DNA of 16,233 nt from Phycisphaerae bacterium (GCA_029260155.1 JAJDDU010000009.1:1-16233), one strand, 5' to 3'; shown: positions 1 through 7,128, counted from the first letter of the stretch. Notes: generated from the letters alone by a model not told the origin. Made by a program: numbers and translations.

Positions 1-113
1 TGAAAACACGCGAAAGCAACGGGGCAGGTCGTGACTACACAGCCTCCGGCGCGCCAACACCCCACGCACACCTCACAAGATGCGATTCGAACCGCAAAGA
101 AATCCAAATACGG

Positions 114-251
114 TCAGAACTGTTCAACTTGGGCTAGCTTCCGTTCGGCTTCGCGCAACTCAGCCGTCTTGCGCTCAAGTCGCAATCGACGGATTCGCAT
201 CCGCAGCGCTTCAATCTCAGCGTCAATCTGTTCTGGTGTTTGGTTTTGCAT
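114..251 (-). CDS. Possible 45-residue coiled-coil protein
   Basis: A short reading frame starting at ATG 251 (protein begins MQNQTPEQ) encodes a highly charged helical peptide. Leu/Ile residues alternate with Arg and Glu through IDAEIEALRMRIRRLRLER and onward, as in a short two-stranded coiled coil. There is no membrane segment or signal peptide. It lies 61 bases downstream of the 438-residue gene on the same strand, so it could be co-transcribed. The frame stays open upstream into the preceding gene, so a longer product cannot be excluded; I chose the ATG because the heptad-like pattern begins just after it. No good ribosome binding site is visible. I do not recognise a family. The amphipathic pattern is the only support, and chance remains possible. 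Confidence 0.4.
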   Translation of the reverse strand: MQNQTPEQIDAEIEALRMRIRRLRLERKTAELREAERKLAQVEQF

Positions 252-284
252 GCGGGGAAGTATCGCCGCACGCAATGCGAGAAT

Positions 285-311
285 GGTTGCGCGAAGGTTG
301 CGCGAAGGTTG
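285..311. repeat. 11-bp tandem repeat, about 2.5 copies
   Basis: The unit GGTTGCGCGAA occurs twice in direct succession and is followed by GGTTG. It sits between the stop codon of the 438-residue gene (313) and the ATG of the small coiled-coil frame (251). Because 11 is not a multiple of three, copy-number change would shift any frame reading through it. Confidence 0.85.
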
Positions 312-312
312 A

Positions 313-1629
313 TTAAGAGGAGATTTCCAGCCTGTAGCCGATGCCCCGGACCGACTGAATGGCGACGCCTGCACTCGCCGCCTTGAATGCTCCGCGTATG
401 CGTGCAACGGCGGTCTTTACTTCCGGTGGCACCTCGCGGATACACTCGATAGTCTCCACGAGGTCGTTCGGCTTGATTGTCTTCAAGAGTTCGACGTAGG
501 CCACGACTTCACCGAACGATTCATTCAGCCGACACAGAACGTCGAATTCGGAATTCGCATTGATAGAAAGTGCATTGTCGCACCAGTAGGCCTTCCGCTC
601 CGCCGCCTCGACGCGAAGTCCATCGGCCCGCGATGTTTCGCCACCCGATACGTCCGTTCTTTCGTCCGGCGTTTCGCCGCACAATCGCTCGAACAGTTCA
701 ACGGCCCGCATGAATTCCACCCATACGTCATCCTGAATGCCAGGAATGCCGTCCGCGTCATCTTGCGCAGTGACGCGATGGGATATCGCGTCGGCTTCAC
801 CCCACAACGTGTTTAGCGCTGCATCTTGTTCGAGTGTAAGCCCGTGTGCTTGAACAAAGTGCTTTGGGGGGCGATATTCGGGGTCGCCGCGCATCCCGAA
901 GTTCTCTTGCAGGGCGGCCAACAGTTCGCGTACCCTCTGCTCGCAAACCACGATCCCAAATCGACGGGGCATCGTCGGGTCCGACCGATAGGGTGTTACA
1001 TCGCTCGCGGGGTATGCGAATGCCGTCAACGCATCTCGCACGTTGCGGGCAGCCGCTAAGACTGCCGGTGTGTTGGGCGGAACCACGCGGATGCGGCTTG
1101 AATTCGCAGCGACTCCGGATGCCTCGACGTAGTAGAACTTCGGTAGTTTTTCTTCCGACAAACTTGGCCTACTTTCCGGGTCGCTCCCCGCTCCCCGCTC
1201 GCACCACTCGACATTCCGCAGAACGGTCGACAACGCGTCCATCGCGGTTTTGTATACATCCGGCGTTGGGGGCGCGATGATGATTCCACTCACAGCACAC
1301 CATGCGTCCTTAGAATCGAATCCGTCGATGCGTCCGCCGTGCGCTGCGATAGCGGATTGAAGTGCGTCCAGCTTCGCCCGCAGTCCATTGCATCGCTGGC
1401 GAAGCTCCTGCACCGATAGAATTCTCTGCTCAGCGTCGATAGGTTGCCCGCTTGGCCCGCGACGGACAACCCCTCGGTCGCGTATCTGCTCAATCAGCGT
1501 TATCGCAAGCGGAAGGTTGCCTGCTCCGGTCTCATACATGGCGTACCAAAGGCACCCTAAATCCCCGTGGAGTTGAACGAGTTGTTCCCGGATTGTTCCA
1601 ATCGGTTCGTTTGTGCTCGCGGGTGGCAT
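313..1629 (-). CDS. Unknown protein with C-terminal OmpR-like winged helix
   Basis: A 438-residue protein with no signal peptide or membrane segment, so probably cytoplasmic. I do not recognise the first 340 residues; they are mixed helical with a Leu-rich helix near residues 70-95 (ELRQRCNGLRAKLDAL). Residues 343-438 resemble the OmpR/PhoB-type winged-helix DNA-binding fold. They show a beta-strand entry (AYWCDNALSINANSEF), a helix pair (DVLCRLNESFGEVV then YVELL), a recognition-helix-like stretch (VKTAVARIRGAF) and the typical hairpin end VRGIGYRLE. OmpR proteins carry an N-terminal receiver, which is absent here, so this is not a classical response regulator. ATG 1629 is preceded by AAGGA at about ten bases. 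A role in DNA binding is inferred from the C-terminus only. The position inside an accessory zone suggests cargo of a former element. Confidence 0.75.
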   Translation of the reverse strand: MPPASTNEPIGTIREQLVQLHGDLGCLWYAMYETGAGNLPLAITLIEQIRDRGVVRRGPSGQPIDAEQRILSVQELRQRCNGLRAKLDALQSAIAAHGGRIDGFDSKDAWCAVSGIIIAPPTPDVYKTAMDALSTVLRNVEWCERGAGSDPESRPSLSEEKLPKFYYVEASGVAANSSRIRVVPPNTPAVLAAARNVRDALTAFAYPASDVTPYRSDPTMPRRFGIVVCEQRVRELLAALQENFGMRGDPEYRPPKHFVQAHGLTLEQDAALNTLWGEADAISHRVTAQDDADGIPGIQDDVWVEFMRAVELFERLCGETPDERTDVSGGETSRADGLRVEAAERKAYWCDNALSINANSEFDVLCRLNESFGEVVAYVELLKTIKPNDLVETIECIREVPPEVKTAVARIRGAFKAASAGVAIQSVRGIGYRLEISS

Positions 1630-1849
1630 GCTTCACCGTCCTTTTGAATGGCCAGCCACGACGCGGGTGGACGGTGAAATCGTCCCGCGTCGCAGCCAGC
1701 CGCACACCCGGAAGCTATCCGAGCGTGGTCTGCATTCTACTCGCCGTCGGCCGCGTCGCCAGCAGTGTCGATTCCACTCCGGGCGTGGGGCGGAACAGAT
1801 GGTGTTGTATGCCTGCGAACAAAACTCCGCGCGTAGAAAAACGACAGGA

Positions 1850-2047
1850 TCAACATTGCGATGCCATCGCGTTGCGTCGATCTAAGGACCCCGCAGCGAT
1901 TCGGTCCAATCCGGCTCCCCTGTCTGCACCGCTAGCCGCCCCAACCATCCCCAGAATACCCGCCGAGAGTGCGCTCGGTAGCGTCAGCCAAGCCTCGCGG
2001 ACCGTCGCCCGCACCCGATTTGCAGTTTGCCAATGCGATGCCGTCAT
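1850..2047 (-). pseudogene. Integrase C-terminal tail remnant (second copy)
   Basis: A 65-residue frame contains AWLTLPSALSAGILGMVGAA. This aligns with AWPDLPNAVRAGILAMVRTV in the integrase-tail remnant near 4800: Trp, Leu-Pro, Ala, Ala-Gly-Ile-Leu and Met-Val are shared at the same spacing. Such text is, to my knowledge, a recurrent C-terminal extension of planctomycete tyrosine recombinases. No catalytic domain is present, and the upstream part is replaced by the secreted-protein gene. Its ATG overlaps the stop of that gene (ATGA), which could mimic translational coupling, so a small expressed protein is an alternative. The DNA identity between the two copies is modest, which suggests two separate elements rather than a recent duplication. 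Confidence 0.5.
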
Positions 2048-2886
2048 TCAAGCGGGCCATTGAAGCACGCTTGAAACGCCGCAAAGTCGATCAGGTCAAT
2101 GTCGCCGTCGTCGTCAGAGTCCATGCGGTCGCAAGTAAGCGGTTGGGGTTCGGTCTGGACGAATGTGATGGCCAGCACGGTGATATCCAAATCCCAGTGG
2201 GCAACCAAAACCTCGCTACCGGTCACTTGGTTTACGACGTACCAGTCATGCGTCGCCCCTCCCGAGTAGTTATAGAGCGTGTCGGTGCTTGGGTCCCACA
2301 TCATCGCCCTTCGACCCTGGACGTTGCCGCCGAAGTCAATAAGCTCGAAATCAGGTTCCGCGACAAGCGTCAAGCCGGATGCTCTTGCCGTAAACAACCC
2401 GTCCAATCCGCCGGTCGTGTCCAAGACATGCGCCAAGCCGATGGTTGCAATCGAAGACACCGCCAACGTTGCTTCACCCGTGTTGGGGTCGATCCTCCAG
2501 AGAGAATTGCCTTCCAGCCCGTAAACCATCCCATCATTCGGATTGTACGTCAGATCGAATGGTGCCCGCGAAAACGTCCCCAGCACAGTCGCCGCACCCG
2601 TTGTTGTGTCGATTTCAAGCCAAACGTCAAACTGCGTATCGAACCCGAGTAACCGCTCGCCATCACTGTCCCAGACGATTCCCCTCACTTGCGGATATCC
2701 GAGCGATCCTTCGTCGCCGATTGGTGTCACCGTGGGTTGGAAGTCTTCGTCAACGTCAATTCGATACACCCGGTCCGCGCCGTTGTCGGGCTCGATCGCG
2801 TAGAAGAACCCTCCTTCCGCTAGCACCGCGTGACCGCTGGCCAACACCGTTAACAATGACGTGCGTATGAAAACTGAACGGGACAT
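2044..2886 (-). CDS. Exported protein with dockerin-like C-terminal tail
   Basis: A 280-residue protein. Residues 1-24 form a signal peptide (MSRSVFIRTSLLTVLASG, cleavage near VLA-EGG). The body has repeated short strands with Asp-Pro-Asn and Asp-Thr-Thr-Gly turns (RIDPNTGEAT, EIDTTTGAAT, WDPSTDTLY), as in beta-propeller proteins that sum up stepwise data. Residues 251-280 hold a calcium-loop, dockerin-like segment (DSDDDGDIDLIDF, then AFQACFNG), a C-terminal tail common in exported Phycisphaerae proteins. In cellulosomal bacteria such modules bind cohesins; in planctomycetes the partner is not established. ATG 2886 has GAGGTG four bases upstream, a convincing start. It is probably monocistronic. 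The substrate is unknown, and it is probably extracellular or surface-associated. Confidence 0.8.
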   Translation of the reverse strand: MSRSVFIRTSLLTVLASGHAVLAEGGFFYAIEPDNGADRVYRIDVDEDFQPTVTPIGDEGSLGYPQVRGIVWDSDGERLLGFDTQFDVWLEIDTTTGAATVLGTFSRAPFDLTYNPNDGMVYGLEGNSLWRIDPNTGEATLAVSSIATIGLAHVLDTTGGLDGLFTARASGLTLVAEPDFELIDFGGNVQGRRAMMWDPSTDTLYNYSGGATHDWYVVNQVTGSEVLVAHWDLDITVLAITFVQTEPQPLTCDRMDSDDDGDIDLIDFAAFQACFNGPLE

Positions 2887-3203
2887 TATTCACCTCGCGC
2901 AAGCCCGCGACGGCCTACGTGCGCAACGCCCGTCGGAAGATGGGCTCGCAGGTCGCGCGGGGTGGGTTGAATTGTCGCTAGATAGCTGGACTAGCGTTGC
3001 ACGCTTCCAGTGTACCGATTGCGTATGTTACGATCAACGTTCGTGGTCCAGAACGGGCGACGTGTGCCGAATACTCGCCTACGGGCGTCCGGCGCCCGTT
3101 TGTTGTGGACGCACAAGGTTTCGCGCTTCGCGTCCGCGCGAGTATCGCGACACCGAAACCACCCCGCCAACAGAGCTTCAGGAAGGACCCACGGGCGGTT
3201 GAC
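2887..3203. other. Gene-poor stretch, no supported gene
   Basis: About 317 bases between the start of the dockerin-tail gene and the Asp-rich remnant. Short frames exist on both strands, but none has a convincing start, a recognisable motif, or continuity with a neighbour. The minus-strand frame of the Asp-rich remnant stays open through it down to about 2991, but the residues after GRPI no longer resemble that family. It must contain the promoter of the 2044-2886 gene, though I cannot place one with confidence. Confidence 0.5.
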
Positions 3204-3299
3204 AATAGGCCGCCCAGTTGCGTCAACGGGAATGCCAACCGGTGTGTTGTCGCAAACGTCGGCATCGTCCAGCACACCGTCAACATCGGCATCCGTGAA
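3204..3299 (-). pseudogene. Fragment of Asp-rich (TSP3-like) exported protein
   Basis: Thirty-two codons read FTDADVDGVLDDADVCDN followed by TPVGIPVDATGRPI. This is the Asp-rich, calcium-binding thrombospondin type 3-like text that commonly precedes the dockerin-like tail in exported planctomycete proteins. Here it has neither the globular domain before it nor the usual GDLD-type continuation after GRPI. It begins within ten bases of the end of the HsdS fragment in a different frame, which marks a deletion or recombination junction. I consider it non-functional. Confidence 0.55.
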
Positions 3300-3309
3300 T
3301 ACTGTGCAT

Positions 3310-3378
3310 CGGCACCTCCCGCAGCCACTCGACGCCGAAGTCCTTCATTGCGGAATTGGGCTTGAAGTCCGCAATCAT
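3310..3378 (-). pseudogene. hsdS: Truncated type I restriction specificity subunit (HsdS)
   Basis: Twenty-three codons beginning at ATG 3378 contain AMKDFGVEWLREVP, the signature N-terminus of many HsdS proteins (usual form: KDSGVEWLGEVPEHW). The ATG overlaps the fic stop as ATGA, the coupling seen in hsdM-fic-hsdS operons. HsdS normally has about 400 residues with two target-recognition domains. Here recognisable homology stops after EVP, and the frame closes nine codons later at 3280. The rest of the gene, and any hsdM or hsdR, is missing from the window. The protein cannot direct sequence recognition, so this is a remnant. Confidence 0.7.
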
Positions 3379-4556
3379 GCCTCCCCCTCGCTATCGCGGA
3401 ATAACTGAATGTAGCTTTGATAGATGAACCTCCGGTTGCGCGTTTGTCCGGTGAACTCGCTCAGAACGCCGCAGTTTTCCATCCGTGCCACCAGCTCGTT
3501 GGCTGCCGGATATGTCGTCCCGATCAAGCCTTGAACCTGGTTCACGGAGACGATCGGGTGTTCGTAGAGGTGTTCAAGGACTCGGTGGCCGTTGCCAGCT
3601 GCGCGCCCCAGGTGCTCGGTGATGGCTCGACGATGCTCTTCGCGAAGAGTGAGGATTTGTCGAGCGGTTTCGGTGGCTTGACCGCTGACCTCAATAACGC
3701 CGCGCAGGAAGAAGACCAGCCATTCCTCCCAAGTGCCAGCATCGCGCACTGCTTGCAGATGGTCGTAGTAGGCCTGTTTGTTCCGCTTGAGGTAATAAGA
3801 GAGGTAGAGGACCGGTTTGACTAGCACCTGTTGTTCGCAAAGCAGAAAGGTGATGAGCAGCCGTCCAACGCGTCCGTTGCCATCCAGGAAAGGGTGGATC
3901 GTTTCGAATTGAGCGTGTGCCATGCCGATCTTTACCAACAACGGCAAATGCGAGTCGCCGTGCAGGAACTTTTCCAACTCTGCCAGGCATCGAGCAACCT
4001 CACTCGGAGGGGGGGGGATGAAGGTGGCCTCTCTCGGCGTGCAGCCGTCTGAGCCGATCCAGTTCTGGGTGGTGCGAAGTTCGCCCGGTGTGAGGTGCGA
4101 TCCACGAACGCGATTCAGCAGCTTTTCGTGGATTTCACGAATGAGCCGCACGGAAACTGGTAGTTCTGGGAGTCTTGCTAGGCCATGGTTCATGGCGCTG
4201 ACGTAGTTCACGACTTCGTCTACGTCCTGTGGTCGGTTTGGCGAGAGGATTCTCGCTTCCGCCGCCAGCACGTCCTGCAACGAGCTTTGTGTCCCTTCAA
4301 TCTGGCTGGATAGCACCGCCTCCCGCCGAACGTACATGAATACGAAAAGATCCGGATTTGGCAGGGTCAGGACCGATCCATCGAGACGCCCAAGGGCCCG
4401 ATCAGCCTGAGAAAGCAGTACCTGTATTTCCTCGGTGATTTGGACAGGGGGATCGGGGGGCAGCGGCGCCGGCATAAACGCCCGATAGCTTTTTGGCTGC
4501 CTGATGTATCGGCCTGCCCGAGTCGAGGTTTCGGGGTGGTTCTCGGAATGTTCCAT
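3375..4556 (-). CDS. Fic family protein, class II (probable AMP transferase)
   Basis: A 393-residue cytoplasmic protein. Fic enzymes usually transfer AMP from ATP to a hydroxyl group on a target protein. The N-terminal Fic_N region carries the inhibitory motif SSQIEG (residues 83-88, pattern S/T-xxx-E-G), whose Glu blocks the active site; this makes it class II. The catalytic loop HPFLDGNGRVGR (221-232) is complete, with His and both Arg. The C-terminal 80 residues look like a winged helix (VLEHLYEHPIVSVNQVQGLI), common in this subgroup. I prefer ATG 4556; a TTG six bases upstream is possible, and neither has a clear ribosome binding site. It is followed by a coupled but truncated hsdS, so it probably came from a type I restriction operon. 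The target is unknown. All key residues are intact, so activity is likely. Confidence 0.9.
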   Translation of the reverse strand: MEHSENHPETSTRAGRYIRQPKSYRAFMPAPLPPDPPVQITEEIQVLLSQADRALGRLDGSVLTLPNPDLFVFMYVRREAVLSSQIEGTQSSLQDVLAAEARILSPNRPQDVDEVVNYVSAMNHGLARLPELPVSVRLIREIHEKLLNRVRGSHLTPGELRTTQNWIGSDGCTPREATFIPPPPSEVARCLAELEKFLHGDSHLPLLVKIGMAHAQFETIHPFLDGNGRVGRLLITFLLCEQQVLVKPVLYLSYYLKRNKQAYYDHLQAVRDAGTWEEWLVFFLRGVIEVSGQATETARQILTLREEHRRAITEHLGRAAGNGHRVLEHLYEHPIVSVNQVQGLIGTTYPAANELVARMENCGVLSEFTGQTRNRRFIYQSYIQLFRDSEGEA

Positions 4557-4574
4557 GGACAACCGTCACTTTCA

Positions 4575-4597
4575 CATGGGCGTTTAGTAAGCCCATG
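4575..4597. promoter_or_regulatory. Palindrome overlapping the fic promoter, candidate operator
   Basis: Perfect 7-bp inverted arms, CATGGGC (4575-4581) and GCCCATG (4591-4597), are separated by nine AT-rich bases. A third half-site, TATGGGC, lies at 4615-4621. The right arm overlaps the candidate -10 and the third half-site overlaps the -35, as expected for a repressor site. The DNA here is clearly richer in A and T than its surroundings. The binding protein is unknown; the winged-helix end of the Fic protein is one candidate (inference). Confidence 0.4.
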
Positions 4598-4623
4598 GTA
4601 AAGGGTGTGATTACTATGGGCAA
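4595..4623 (-). promoter_or_regulatory. Candidate sigma70-type promoter for fic
   Basis: On the minus strand, TTGCCC (4623-4618) and TACCAT (4600-4595) are separated by exactly 17 bases, each matching four of six consensus bases. The start of transcription would lie about 30 bases before ATG 4556. It fits the position of the first gene of the fic-hsdS remnant. Confidence 0.35.
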
Positions 4624-4676
4624 GCGGCAGAGCCAAATGAAAGGCAGCGTTTCCTAGCAGCGACGACCTTTCTCGG

Positions 4677-5006
4677 TCATGATTCATGTAGGTTCGACCG
4701 CCCTTCCGTCGCGCTAAGACGCTCAACAGCTCCTGCCACAGTCCGCACCATCGCCAGGATGCCCGCACGGACGGCGTTCGGCAGGTCCGGCCACGCCACA
4801 ACGACGGCAGCGAGATCGGGGTCGTTTTCGGTCGAAGTGCGGGGGTTACTGCGTAGGTCGGTTTCGGCGTCGTCGTAAACCGTTGGCGTTTCGGGGGTTG
4901 TGGAATCGGGAATCGGATTTCTAATCCGAAAGTCGTGGGTTCGAGTCCCGCCCGGCGCGTTGTCGCGACATGGCGTCCGTCGCGTGATCGCCGCGAGCCA
5001 CCGCAC
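4677..5006 (-). pseudogene. Orphan C-terminus of tyrosine integrase reading through tRNA sequence
   Basis: This 109-codon frame contains APGGTRTHDFRIRNP, the usual translation of a tRNA 3' end on the opposite strand, then AWPDLPNAVRAGILAMVRTV, which I recognise as a C-terminal extension frequent in planctomycete tyrosine recombinases. The recombinase catalytic domain (R...HxxR...Y) that should precede it is absent: upstream lies the end of the Uup gene. In many integrative elements the attachment site lies at the end of the int gene, so an int frame runs through the tRNA half-site, as here. The first codon is GTG and there is no ribosome binding site. I read it as the scar of an excised or decayed element. 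Expression is unlikely. Confidence 0.6.
4913..4959 (+). other. 3' half of tRNA-Arg(UCU), probable attachment site
   Basis: The segment folds as the 3' half of a tRNA. It has a 5-bp anticodon stem (TCGGA/TCCGA) around loop TTTCTAA with anticodon TCT at 4920-4922, a short variable loop, a T-stem GTGGG/CCCGC with one G-T pair around loop TTCGAGT, then the acceptor strand CCGGCGC and discriminator G. The 5' acceptor strand GCGCCGG and the D-arm are not found upstream, so this is not a working gene. A tRNA 3' half next to an integrase tail is the classic signature of an att site. Confidence 0.7.
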
Positions 5007-5143
5007 ACACTATCAAGTTGTCAGACTTCGACTCGTTTGTTGACAGGGTCTTGGGAATGCTTGGGAGCAACAGCTGTCAGGGCCTTGCTCTTCGATCGCG
5101 AAACACGCCGGATAGAGTTTTCGGGATGGGCGGCCGCGGTGCG

Positions 5144-6949
5144 TCAGGTTGCCTTGCGCTCAAGATCCTCCCACCGGGAATAGAGTGTCGCCACCTGCTT
5201 TCGCGCCGATTCCAGTTCCTCCCAGCGTTTCTGGGCTTCGACATGGTCGCCGCCCACCGTGGGATCTTCCGCGGCTCTTGCGCAGTCTTGGACGTGTCTT
5301 TCGGCTTCGAGGATCGTCGATTCCATATCCCGAAGCTCCGTTTTTTCGCTCGCGGTCAGCCCTCCGTCAGGGACTCTTCGCTTGGCCTTCTTTGATTTGG
5401 TGCGACCGGAACCGCCTTCTTTTCCGCGAGCGGCCCGAGCCTGCGCAGCTTGCCATTGAGCACAATCGGCATGCCGACCGACGTGGCCCGAGCCGTCCAA
5501 CCCCAGGATCTCTGTGCAAACGCGATCCAGCATGAAGCGATCATGCGTCACCAGCACAATCGCCCCGGCGAAGTCGGTCAGGCTACCCTCGAGCACGTCG
5601 AGAGATGTAATGTCCAGATCGTTGGTCGGCTCATCCAAAACAAGAATGTCGGCTGGCTGCAACATCAAACGAGCGATCAAGACGCGCGCCTGCTCTCCGC
5701 CCGAGAGCTCTTTCACCGGCATATCAAGCTGACTCTTGACAAAGAGAAACTGCTTTGACCAGGCGGTGATGTGTATTTTCCGGTCACGAAAGTCCACGGT
5801 GTCATTGTTGCCGGCGAGCGCCCACCGGAGCGTTACATCTTGCGGCAGTTCTTCACGCTTCTGATCGAACACGACGATTCGCAAGTCGTCAGCCAACTTG
5901 AGCGAGCCTTCATCGGGCGGCAAATCGCCGGTCAGAACGCGAATCAACGTCGTTTTGCCGCTCCCATTGGCACCCAGCAATCCCACGCGCACACCGGGAG
6001 ACAACAAGAGCGAAACATCTTCGAAGAGCAGCTTCCCTCCCAGTGTTTTGGACAGCCCCTTGGCTTCCAGCAGTTTCTTCGACTTGCGACCCGTGCCGTC
6101 GAAGTCGATACCCGCCGCCGTCGTTTGTGCATTGCGCTGCGAAAGGTCGTGAAGCTCATCCTTGAGCCGATAGGCTTCCTCGACACGCGACTTCGATTTG
6201 GTTCGCTGCGCTTTGGAGTTCGACTTCAGGAACGCGACCTCACGCCTGACGATGTTTGCCAGCGTCGTTTGCTGCGCCTGCTGAGCTTCCAGGAAATCCG
6301 CTCGCTTCTCCAGAAACATGCTGTAGCTACCGCCCACACTGAAGTACCCATCCGGGTAGACGGGATTCAACTCTACGACGCGATTCGTTACATGCTCGAG
6401 GAAATACCGATCGTGGCTTACCGCGACAAATGAGAACGACACGCCGAGCAGCATCTTCTCAAGCCACTGAATCCCCTCGAGGTCGAGGTGATTCGTCGGC
6501 TCGTCGATGAGAAGCAGATCCGGTTGTTGAACAATCTCCCGCGCCAGCGCCAGCCGCTTGCGCCAACCGCCAGACAACTGCTCCACCTTGCCATCGGGAT
6601 GCTCAAAGCCGAATCTGCTCAGGATAATAGCCACCTGCGTGTCACGCTCGTACGGCTCCATGGGATGATCAGCCAGCGCGTCGTTCAGCACTGACGCGAC
6701 GGTGGCCCCGTCTGGAAACCGATCCTCCTGTGGCAGAAAACAGATGCGCGCCGACCGGCGACGATTCACCTCGCCACTGTCAGCCTGCTCCAAACCAGCC
6801 AGCATTTTCAAGAACGTGGTCTTGCCGACGCCGTTCGGACCGAGGAACCCCACCCGCTCATCGTCAGCGAAACTGATGGAGAGATTATCAAAAAGCGTGC
6901 GGGTCCCATAGTGCTTCGAGACCGCGTTGCATGTCGCCAGTATACCCAT
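5144..6949 (-). CDS. uup: ABC-F family ATPase, Uup type
   Basis: A 601-residue soluble protein with two ABC ATPase domains and no membrane segments. Domain 1 has Walker A GPNGVGKTT (37-45), signature LSGGWRKR (125-132) and Walker B LLLIDEPTNHLD (145-156). The linker (about 215-290) carries the Uup-like stretch RREVAFLKSNSKAQRTKSKSR, split here as residues 235-244 and 245-255. Domain 2 has GANGSGKTT (327-335), LSGGEQ and LVLDEPTNDLD. Residues 535-600 form a charged coiled-coil tail, as in Uup. ABC-F proteins act on ribosomes; Uup is linked to DNA integrity and ribosome function. I chose ATG 6949 because conserved sequence starts there (MGILATCNAVSKHYG) and GGGGGGA precedes it; the open frame upstream to 7099 is unconserved. 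It is divergent from the oxidoreductase gene. The family is certain, and the Uup subgroup is likely. Confidence 0.9.
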   Translation of the reverse strand: MGILATCNAVSKHYGTRTLFDNLSISFADDERVGFLGPNGVGKTTFLKMLAGLEQADSGEVNRRRSARICFLPQEDRFPDGATVASVLNDALADHPMEPYERDTQVAIILSRFGFEHPDGKVEQLSGGWRKRLALAREIVQQPDLLLIDEPTNHLDLEGIQWLEKMLLGVSFSFVAVSHDRYFLEHVTNRVVELNPVYPDGYFSVGGSYSMFLEKRADFLEAQQAQQTTLANIVRREVAFLKSNSKAQRTKSKSRVEEAYRLKDELHDLSQRNAQTTAAGIDFDGTGRKSKKLLEAKGLSKTLGGKLLFEDVSLLLSPGVRVGLLGANGSGKTTLIRVLTGDLPPDEGSLKLADDLRIVVFDQKREELPQDVTLRWALAGNNDTVDFRDRKIHITAWSKQFLFVKSQLDMPVKELSGGEQARVLIARLMLQPADILVLDEPTNDLDITSLDVLEGSLTDFAGAIVLVTHDRFMLDRVCTEILGLDGSGHVGRHADCAQWQAAQARAARGKEGGSGRTKSKKAKRRVPDGGLTASEKTELRDMESTILEAERHVQDCARAAEDPTVGGDHVEAQKRWEELESARKQVATLYSRWEDLERKAT

Positions 6950-7001
6950 CGTCCCCCCGTCAATCGCAGCAACCCGGTACGGTGTTTCACTTCGGGCGGC
7001 G

Positions 7002-7030
7002 ATTGTCCGCAACTCACCGGTGGCGGTCAA
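7002..7030 (-). promoter_or_regulatory. Candidate promoter for the Uup-type gene
   Basis: On the minus strand, TTGACC (7030-7025) and GACAAT (7007-7002) are separated by 17 bases, matching five and four of six sigma70 consensus positions. Transcription would begin about 45 bases before ATG 6949, between the two divergent genes. It also supports the shorter start, because a start at 7099 would lie upstream of it. Confidence 0.4.
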
Positions 7031-7128
7031 GGACAGCCAAAACGCGGAAACTTGACCGTGCCCTGCACATTGGTTACCAGCGGACCGTTGGTATCCCACA
7101 AATGCACAACGCGGAACGGCTGTGAACC

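Noticed and set aside
1452..2652. Plus-strand frames of 203 and 227 codons
   Set aside because: They lie antisense to the 438-residue gene, the integrase tail and the dockerin-tail gene, have no motif, and show the composition of shadow frames in GC-rich DNA.
4840..4960. A complete tRNA-Arg gene
   Set aside because: Anticodon arm, T-arm and 3' acceptor strand are present, but no D-arm and no matching 5' acceptor strand GCGCCGG exist upstream.
4367..5008. 213-codon minus-strand frame beginning MCGGSRRSRDGRH
   Set aside because: Its RAGLEPTTFGLE text is the other reading of the tRNA complement, and the frame runs through the fic start out of phase with it.
5771..6433. 220-codon plus-strand frame inside the Uup-type gene
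   Set aside because: The minus strand holds all ABC-F motifs in order; the plus frame has none.
6950..7099. N-terminal extension of the Uup-type protein by 50 residues
   Set aside because: The extension shows no family resemblance, and the best promoter (7002-7030) lies inside it.
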